A DNA stretch of 50,824 nt from Rhizobiaceae bacterium. GTDB lineage: Bacteria > Pseudomonadota > Alphaproteobacteria > Rhizobiales > Rhizobiaceae. Shown here one piece after another: positions 45,217-50,824 of the stretch. Within the stretch, counting starts at the first letter, position 1. Every line of letters starts with the position of its first letter. The notes under the pieces were generated by a model that was not told where the DNA came from, did not search any database, and saw nothing but the letters and a program-made list of their open reading frames with translations. The position numbers and the translations under genes are program-made. The stretch spans positions 1 through 50,824 of the forward strand of contig JARGOX010000030.1 in NCBI GenBank assembly GCA_029233925.1, in the 5' to 3' direction.

Positions 45217-47679
45217 ATGCTAAGACTGATAGGATATTTATTCGGCATTGGTACCATTTTGGCACTCATAGGGGCTATTGGTGTTGGCTGGTATGTGAGC
45301 GAAGTCACAAAGGATCTGCCGGATTATGAGGTGCTGAGCACCTATGAACCTCCGGTAACAACGCGCATTCATGCCGCCGATGGCGGTCTTATGGCAGAAC
45401 ACGCGCGACAGCGGCGGCTTTACCTTCCTATTCAGGCCATTCCCGATCGCGTCAAGGCAGCGTTTCTGTCGGCTGAGGACAAGAACTTTTACAATCACAA
45501 TGGACTGGACTTCAAAGGCCTCGCCCGGGCCTTGGTGACCAACATTGAGAACGCTTCCTCCGGCAAGCGGCTGGTTGGTGCGTCCACCATTACGCAGCAG
45601 GTGGCAAAGAACTTCCTCTTGAGCTCCGAGCGTTCCTATGATCGCAAAATCCGCGAAGCCGTTCTGGCCTTTCGCATCGAGCAGGCCTACTCGAAAGATC
45701 GCATTCTCGAGCTTTATCTCAACGAGATTTTCTATGGATTGAATTCCTACGGCATCGCCAGCGCCGCGCTGACTTATTTCAGCAAGTCGGTCAATGAACT
45801 GAACCTTCAGGAAGCGGCATATCTGGCGGCATTGCCGAAGGGGCCTGCAAATTATCATCCCTACCGAAAAACGGACCAGGCGATCACCAGGCGCAACTGG
45901 GTGATCGACCGCATGGTCGAAAATGGCTACGTCAAGTCTGCTGATGCCGAGGAAGCCAAAGCCGAGCCTTTGGGCGTCAATACGCGGCGGACAGGAGCCT
46001 ATTTGTTTGCATCCGAGTATTTTGCTGAAGATGTGCGCCGGGAAATTATCGACCGTTATGGAGAAGATGCTCTCTATGAAGGCGGCCTTTCTGTCAGAAC
46101 GACTTTGGACCCGCACCTGCAGCAATTGGCGCGTAAGGCATTGCAGAATGGCCTGATCAGCTACGATACCAAACAGGGATATCGCGGCCCGGTCGGGACT
46201 GTCAGCATTGACAAGGATTGGGGCGCGGCTGTTGCTGCATTGACCCCGATGCGCGATGTGCCGGAATGGGTACTGGCGGTCGTATTGGAAGTTGGCAACA
46301 AGGAAGCAACGGTCGGATTGCGTCCTTCGCCGACGGAAACCGGAAAGACCGGTGAAGCACGAGACAAGGCAACGCTCTCCGGCAGCGACATGGAATGGGC
46401 CTACCGGCTGAAGATTGGTGGCAAGGCAAGCAAGGCCAAGACTGTCGCCGACATCCTTAAAGTCGGGGACGTGGTCTATGTCGAAGAGATCAAATCCAAG
46501 GATGGTGCATCAAAACACGTCCTCAGGCAGACACCGGAAGTGCAGGGCGCCCTGGCGGCCATGGATCCGCATACAGGTCGTGTGCTGGCCATCATCGGTG
46601 GCTTTTCCTACGCGCAATCCGAGTTTAACCGTGCAACACAGGCTATGCGCCAGCCCGGTTCCGCATTCAAACCTTTCGTTTATGCAGCCGCTCTGGACAA
46701 TGGCTACAGCCCTGCCTCCGTGGTGCTGGATGCACCGATAGAATTGGTTTCGGGTGGTGAACTGTGGCAGCCCAAGAACTATGGCGGCGGCTCGGCCGGC
46801 CCTTCAACCTTGCGGCTGGGTATCGAACGATCGAGAAACCTGATGACCGTACGACTGGCCAGGGATATGGGGATGAATCTCGTGGCCGAATACGCTGAAC
46901 GCTTTGGCATCTATGATGACATGCTTCCGGTTCTGGCCATGTCGCTGGGTTCAGGTGAAACAACAGTGCTTCGCCTGATTTCCGCCTACGCCGTTTTGGC
47001 CAATGGCGGGAAACAGATCAAGCCATCGATGATTGACCGCATTCAGGACCGTTACGGCAAGACGATATTCAAACACGAAGAACGCACCTGTGATGCCTGC
47101 GTGGCAACAGAGTGGCAAAATCAGGAAGAACCTGAAGTCATCGATAACCGTGAGCAGGTTCTCGATCCCATGACCGCCTATCAGGTGACCTCCATGCTCG
47201 AGGGCGTTGTGTCGCGCGGCACCGCTGCCGGTAAAGTGAAACTGGGCCGGCCGGTTGCCGGAAAGACAGGAACAACCAACGAGGAAAAGGACGCCTGGTT
47301 TGTGGGCTACACGCCTGATCTTGTCGCCGGTGTGTTTATTGGCTTCGACACTCCGAAACCAATGGGGCGCGGCTCCACGGGAGGTGGTCTGGCGGCACCC
47401 GTGTTCAATGAATTCATGAATGCGGCTTTGAAGGATACGCAGCCTGTAGATTTCCGTGTTCCACCTGGATTGCAACTGATACCGATCAACCGGAAAACCG
47501 GCATGGCCGCCGAAGCCGGCGATCCGGATGTCATCTTTGAATCGTTCAAGCCGGGAACCGGTCCGGCAGATTTCTTCTCGGTGATCGGCATGGAAGAATT
47601 TGCCACCAGCGAGGAAATTCGCAACGTTTCACCACAGGCCAATCGCGCCATTGTCTCTGGCGCCGGCGGTTTGTATTGA
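45217..47679 (+). CDS. mrcA: Penicillin-binding protein 1A
   Basis: The 820-residue class A PBP polymerises and cross-links peptidoglycan. It has an N-terminal membrane anchor (7-28), a GT51 glycosyltransferase domain with catalytic Glu87 in SAEDKNFYNHNG and GASTITQQVAKN, and a transpeptidase domain with the SxxK nucleophile Ser482 (QPGSAFKPFVYA), SRN and KTGTT (Lys683). An OB-like insertion separates the two domains, as in other PBP1A proteins. The ATG is preceded by AAGGAAA. The gene is probably independent of amiC, as about 190 bp separate them. Confidence 0.97.
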   Translation: MLRLIGYLFGIGTILALIGAIGVGWYVSEVTKDLPDYEVLSTYEPPVTTRIHAADGGLMAEHARQRRLYLPIQAIPDRVKAAFLSAEDKNFYNHNGLDFKGLARALVTNIENASSGKRLVGASTITQQVAKNFLLSSERSYDRKIREAVLAFRIEQAYSKDRILELYLNEIFYGLNSYGIASAALTYFSKSVNELNLQEAAYLAALPKGPANYHPYRKTDQAITRRNWVIDRMVENGYVKSADAEEAKAEPLGVNTRRTGAYLFASEYFAEDVRREIIDRYGEDALYEGGLSVRTTLDPHLQQLARKALQNGLISYDTKQGYRGPVGTVSIDKDWGAAVAALTPMRDVPEWVLAVVLEVGNKEATVGLRPSPTETGKTGEARDKATLSGSDMEWAYRLKIGGKASKAKTVADILKVGDVVYVEEIKSKDGASKHVLRQTPEVQGALAAMDPHTGRVLAIIGGFSYAQSEFNRATQAMRQPGSAFKPFVYAAALDNGYSPASVVLDAPIELVSGGELWQPKNYGGGSAGPSTLRLGIERSRNLMTVRLARDMGMNLVAEYAERFGIYDDMLPVLAMSLGSGETTVLRLISAYAVLANGGKQIKPSMIDRIQDRYGKTIFKHEERTCDACVATEWQNQEEPEVIDNREQVLDPMTAYQVTSMLEGVVSRGTAAGKVKLGRPVAGKTGTTNEEKDAWFVGYTPDLVAGVFIGFDTPKPMGRGSTGGGLAAPVFNEFMNAALKDTQPVDFRVPPGLQLIPINRKTGMAAEAGDPDVIFESFKPGTGPADFFSVIGMEEFATSEEIRNVSPQANRAIVSGAGGLY

Positions 47680-47709
47680 CGGGCAGAATTTCTCTTTGAA
47701 AAGGGCATA

Positions 47710-47728
47710 GACACCATCCGGTGTCTTT
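47710..47728 (+). terminator. Hairpin terminator after PBP1A
   Basis: GACACC and GGTGTC pair around ATCC, followed by TTTACTT. It lies 31 bp past the PBP1A stop. The T-run is short, so efficiency may be modest. Confidence 0.5.
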
Positions 47729-47811
47729 ACTTGGATCGGCGTCGTGATTATGGTCGCGCCGATTGCTGCTATCTCACAAAATGTTCATAAAAACAGGAAA
47801 ATAGGCGAATC

Positions 47812-48940
47812 ATGCGTTCGGAAATTCAACTTGTTGTTGACGAAATCAAGCAGGCCATAAGCCTGCTGAGGAGGCATCTTTGACTGGGATCAGGCAATCA
47901 AACGGCTGGAATTCCTGAACGTCAAAGCAGAAGATCCTGACATCTGGAATGATCCGCAGGAAGCCCAGAAACTGATGCGTGAGCGCCAGCAGCTCGATGA
48001 CAGCATCAACAGTCTACGCGATGTCGAATCACGCCTGGACGACAATCTGGGTCTGATTGAACTGGGTGAAGAGGAAGATGATACCGAAATCGTCGGGGAA
48101 GCCGAAGACGCCCTGCGCGCGATGAAGGTCGAGATCAACCGGCGTCAGATCGAGATGCTGCTTTCCGGCGAAGCCGACAGCAATGACACCTACCTGGAAA
48201 TTCATTCCGGGGCTGGGGGCACCGAAAGCCAGGACTGGGCTTCGATGCTGCTGCGCATGTATACGCGCTGGGCGGAAAAGCGCAAAATGAAAGTCGAGAT
48301 TCTGGAATTCCATTCGGGCGAAGAGGCCGGCATCAAATCGGTGACCCTGCTGATCCGCGGGCACAATGCCTATGGCTGGCTGAAAACGGAATCCGGCGTC
48401 CACAGGCTTGTCAGGATTTCGCCCTATGATAGCCAGGCCCGGCGCCACACGTCCTTTGCTTCGGCATGGGTCTATCCGGTGATTGACGACACCATCGTGA
48501 TTGACATTCCTGAGTCCGAGGTGCGCATCGATACCTATCGCGCTTCGGGGGCCGGTGGCCAGCACGTCAATACCACGGACTCCGCCGTTCGGATCACCCA
48601 TATACCGACCAACATTGTTGTTCAGTGTCAAAATGAGCGATCGCAGCACAAGAACCGGGCCACCGCCTGGGAAATGTTACGTTCGCGCCTATATGACGAA
48701 GAACTGAAAAGACGCGAAGAAGAAGCCGGCGAGCAGGAAGCCTCGAAGCGGGACATCGGCTGGGGACACCAGATACGCTCCTACGTGCTGCAACCCTATC
48801 AGTTGGTCAAGGACCTGCGAACGGGCGTCGAAAGCACCAGCCCGCAGGATGTTCTCGACGGCGATCTGGACACCTTCATGGAAGCGGCACTGGCGCATCG
48901 TATTCAGGGCAGCGACGCCGAAATATCGGATGTCGATTAA
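47812..48940 (+). CDS. prfB: Peptide chain release factor 2 with programmed +1 frameshift
   Basis: The gene is read in two parts. ATG at 47812 opens a 23-codon frame ending at TGA (47881-47883); the rest continues in the +1 frame from 47882 ([19 protein letters not shown]) to 48940, giving about 375 residues. RF2 releases the peptide at UGA and UAA. The GGQ motif ([20 protein letters not shown]) and the stop-recognition loop [15 protein letters not shown] are intact; the tripeptide is SPY where E. coli has SPF. Annotation from the internal ATG at 47975 would wrongly drop the first 54 residues. Confidence 0.96.
47869..47884 (+). promoter_or_regulatory. prfB programmed frameshift site
   Basis: AGGAGG CAT CTT TGA C matches the known recoding signal layout: a Shine-Dalgarno-like AGGAGG three bases before the slippery CTT and an in-frame TGA followed by C. 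When RF2 is scarce the ribosome slips +1 and completes RF2, an autoregulatory loop. Confidence 0.93.
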
Positions 48941-49003
48941 TCCGGCTTAACATTCAGTCACGAATATCCTTGAATATGTCGGCAACCGTCACAGCTTTTC
49001 TGG

Positions 49004-49549
49004 TCAATTGGTTGCCGGCATGAAGGACAGATCACCCAGGTCATCGACAAACAGCTCAAAGGTTTCGGGTTCTTCAACCGCCGGATCGAGCTTGAGATAG
49101 ATGAAAGCCGCAAAACCGGGACCCTGCGCAATGCCGGTCGAGTTTTCCGGGCGCATGTCGGTGATATAGGCATTCATCTCGCCCAGTGCCGTAACCTCCT
49201 TCGAGTCGAACAGCTCCGGTCCCGTTTCAGTCAACTGAATACGCTGCAGAAACAGCCGCGACGTATTGTCGGCTGAACGCAGCGAAACAATGCGATAATA
49301 GCCTCGCATTTGTGCACCCGGAGCTGTTTCCGCGCTCTGTGTGGAATCCTCTTCCGGCTTGGCTTCAGCAACGGTTTCCCAATAACCGCCGCTGACAGCC
49401 GAAAGGATGCGCGGTGAGATCGATTCAGAAATCGCGGCAGGTTCAGCCGGTTCGTTTGACTGGGCGGCCGCCTGACCGGCCAAAAACAGGCTGCACAAGC
49501 CGGCGAGAGCCAGCCGCTGATAAGTTTTGATCGCCATTACATGTTGCAT
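49004..49549 (-). CDS. Exported protein of unknown function
   Basis: The 181-residue protein starts with a signal peptide (RLALAGLCSLFLAGQAAA/QSN). The mature part has an acidic Glu/Pro/Ala-rich stretch (about 27-70) followed by a likely beta-rich domain (GYYRIVSLRSADNTSRLFLQ, FAAFIYLKLDPAVEEPETFE). I do not recognise the family. The ATG at 49549 has GAGG upstream; the open frame to 49672 overlaps the NAD kinase 3' end. It is downstream of NAD kinase on the same strand and convergent with prfB. A periplasmic location is inferred. Confidence 0.75.
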   Translation of the reverse strand: MQHVMAIKTYQRLALAGLCSLFLAGQAAAQSNEPAEPAAISESISPRILSAVSGGYWETVAEAKPEEDSTQSAETAPGAQMRGYYRIVSLRSADNTSRLFLQRIQLTETGPELFDSKEVTALGEMNAYITDMRPENSTGIAQGPGFAAFIYLKLDPAVEEPETFELFVDDLGDLSFMPATN

Positions 49550-49637
49550 GGTTTGCCTCAAATATTGGTCCCGGATGAATAGTGACGGGAAACCTGATTT
49601 ATCCGCGAAAAACTGTGAAACAAATTTCGCCTGCCGT

Positions 49638-50411
49638 CTAATAAAGAAATTGTTCGGCGAGAATGCGTTCATCCCAATTATGATCGGGGTCGGACAATAT
49701 ACGCGCTGTCACTCTGGTGGATTCGCGCACGCTTACTTTGACAACGGATTTGACTTCGGTGTGGTCTGCGACGGCATTGACCGGCCGCTTCTCCGTCTCC
49801 AGAACCTCTATGTCTACGGTGACCCGGTTGGGCAACAGTGCCCCGCGCCAGCGCCTTGGCCTGAAGGGGCTGACAGGTGTCAACGCCAGAAGGGGCGATT
49901 CCAATGGCAGGATCGGGCCATGGGCAGACAGGTTATAGGCGGTTGACCCGGCGGGGGTGGCAACCATCAATCCGTCACAGATAAGCTCTTCAAGCCTCAC
50001 ATGGCCGTCGATCAGCACCCGAAGCTTGGCCGCCTGATAGGATTGGCGAAACAGTGAGACTTCGTTGATCGCATAGGCGTTAACCGTGCATCCCTCCGTG
50101 TCTGTTGCAATCATTTCCAACGGTCGGATGTGGTTTTCCACTGCCGCATTGACACGCTCACGCAAACCCTCTTCGCGGTATTCGTTCAACAGAAAGCCGA
50201 CGGAGCCCTGGTTCATGCCATAGACCAGTTTGCCGGTGTCCATGGTGTCGTGCAAAGTCTGCAGCATGAAACCGTCCCCCCCCAAGGCAACGATCACGTC
50301 TGCATCTTGCGCGCTGGTCTGACCATAAAGCGAAGCAAGACGGGCCGCAGCTTCACTCGCCTGGTCTGTATCGCTGGAGATGAAAGACAGGGAGGTAATA
50401 TTTCGCGTCAT
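49638..50411 (-). CDS. nadK: NAD kinase
   Basis: The 257-residue enzyme phosphorylates NAD to NADP. It has the GGDG motif at residues 44-47 (VALGGDGFML) with the catalytic Asp, an NE-containing segment (NAYAINEVSLFR), and the glycine/serine loop GSTAYNLSAHGPILP. Length is normal for the short bacterial form. The ATG has a GGTTC-rich leader without a strong ribosome binding site. It is followed on the same strand by the exported protein gene. Confidence 0.96.
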   Translation of the reverse strand: MTRNITSLSFISSDTDQASEAAARLASLYGQTSAQDADVIVALGGDGFMLQTLHDTMDTGKLVYGMNQGSVGFLLNEYREEGLRERVNAAVENHIRPLEMIATDTEGCTVNAYAINEVSLFRQSYQAAKLRVLIDGHVRLEELICDGLMVATPAGSTAYNLSAHGPILPLESPLLALTPVSPFRPRRWRGALLPNRVTVDIEVLETEKRPVNAVADHTEVKSVVKVSVRESTRVTARILSDPDHNWDERILAEQFLY

Positions 50412-50611
50412 AAGATCCGGTTCTGGTTCGTTCCAGGCTGTTGCCCTTCGGGAAAGCCAATAAACGGCATTCCGCTTTTATATCAGGAGAAAACAAATAC
50501 ATGGAGGAGGGGGCTTATTCAATGCGGTCATTGGCCTTGCCTGATAATAGGCAGGCCGCGAAGCTGGGTAATGTGCTGTCAGTCCGTCAAAAACATGCCT
50601 TTTTGAATTTT

Positions 50612-50639
50612 TTTACTTTACACATTCACCCATTATGCT
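50612..50639 (+). promoter_or_regulatory. Probable promoter of tRNA-Thr
   Basis: TTTACT (50612-50617) and TATGCT (50634-50639) are 16 bp apart in a T-rich region, and the -10 element ends 14 bp before the mature tRNA. This would give a leader of about 7-8 nt, typical of a monocistronic tRNA gene. Confidence 0.5.
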
Positions 50640-50653
50640 AATTCGAGCGCGTT

Positions 50654-50729
<76 letters not shown>

Positions 50730-50784
50730 TTATTTCAAGGTCCGACCCGGAGACATGGGTAACACAACGTGGGTCTTCGTCGAA

Positions 50785-50795
50785 TCCGGGGGCAC
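50785..50795. repeat. Partial copy of the tRNA-Thr 3' end
   Basis: TCCGGGGGCAC at 50785-50795 repeats the tRNA 3' segment at 50717-50727, and the sequence before it (TTCGTCGAA) also resembles a T-arm. Such partial duplications can be attachment-site remnants of integrated elements. Only 29 bp of window follow, so no integrase can be looked for. Confidence 0.5.
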
Positions 50796-50824
50796 TGTCC
50801 ATGATTTGCCATTTTAGTATGGTT

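Noticed and set aside
47881-47883. In-frame TGA near the start of prfB read as a nonsense mutation or pseudogene
   Set aside because: The flanking AGGAGG-CAT-CTT and following C match the programmed frameshift signal exactly, so the gene is intact.
48977-49020. Inverted repeat GTCGGCAACC / GGTTGCCGGC between prfB and the exported protein gene
   Set aside because: The loop is 22 nt, no T-run follows and one arm lies within coding sequence, so it was not called a terminator.

Overview
The window is about 50.8 kb of bacterial chromosome, almost certainly from an alphaproteobacterium and probably from the Hyphomicrobiales (Rhizobiales). Several genes point there: an NDUFA12-like complex I accessory protein next to a DUF2155 protein, an RNase E with a long acidic insertion in its S1 domain and a C-terminal GWW motif, a DUF6455 protein, gatB not adjacent to gatA or gatC, and the order rne - amidase - PBP1A - prfB. 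The genus assignment is inference from gene content; no search was run.

Layout. (1) 1-5858: a gene-poor left edge, then a LysR regulator divergent from an FAD-dependent oxidoreductase and a complete TRAP transporter in the order dctM-dctP-dctQ. (2) 6409-11175: a 1588-residue autotransporter whose passenger carries about 20 degenerate copies of a T-x-G-[DN]-x-[SA]-x-[GA] motif. (3) 11252-16649: a small Cys-rich protein, a glyoxalase-like protein, the cytochrome bo3-type quinol oxidase cyoABCD (minus strand, no cyoE beside it) and a DUF6455 protein. (4) 16886-26721: a housekeeping block with gatB, a GNAT acetyltransferase, NDUFA12, DUF2155, aat, accC, accB, aroQ, a DsbA-like thiol oxidoreductase, an M48 metalloprotease with TPR-like repeats and a class I/II aminotransferase. 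(5) 26804-39973: two adjacent catabolic cassettes. The first is a tripartite tricarboxylate (TTT) transporter operon, tctC-tctB-tctA-SDR-GntR-RraA. The second is a sugar-type ABC operon of GntR, esterase, binding protein, two permeases, epimerase-like TIM barrel and Gfo/Idh dehydrogenase, with its ATPase transcribed divergently. (6) 40147-50729: a second housekeeping block with rne, an N-acetylmuramoyl-L-alanine amidase, PBP1A, prfB with an intact programmed +1 frameshift site, a secreted protein of unknown function, NAD kinase and tRNA-Thr(TGT).

How the parts work together. Three types of high-affinity organic-solute importer (TRAP, TTT, ABC) lie within 37 kb. Each is bundled with its own redox or isomerising enzymes and its own regulator, which suits an oligotrophic or host- or soil-associated scavenger. 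Candidate operators are visible for all three cassettes: a T-N11-A palindrome between LysR and the FAD gene, a 7-5-7 palindrome over a TTGACA hexamer upstream of tctC, and a 10-2-10 inverted repeat between the second GntR gene and the ABC ATPase. Block (5) looks like an accessory insertion between conserved genes and is bounded on each side by a strong hairpin terminator. No CRISPR array, complete insertion sequence or prophage gene was recognised. The tRNA-Thr gene is followed 58 bp later by a partial copy of its 3' end, which could be an attachment-site remnant.

The best candidate for an undescribed system is the ABC/esterase/epimerase/dehydrogenase operon. It pairs an HSL-type carboxylesterase with carbohydrate import, and its epimerase-like protein has Gln where D-tagatose 3-epimerases have a metal-binding His.
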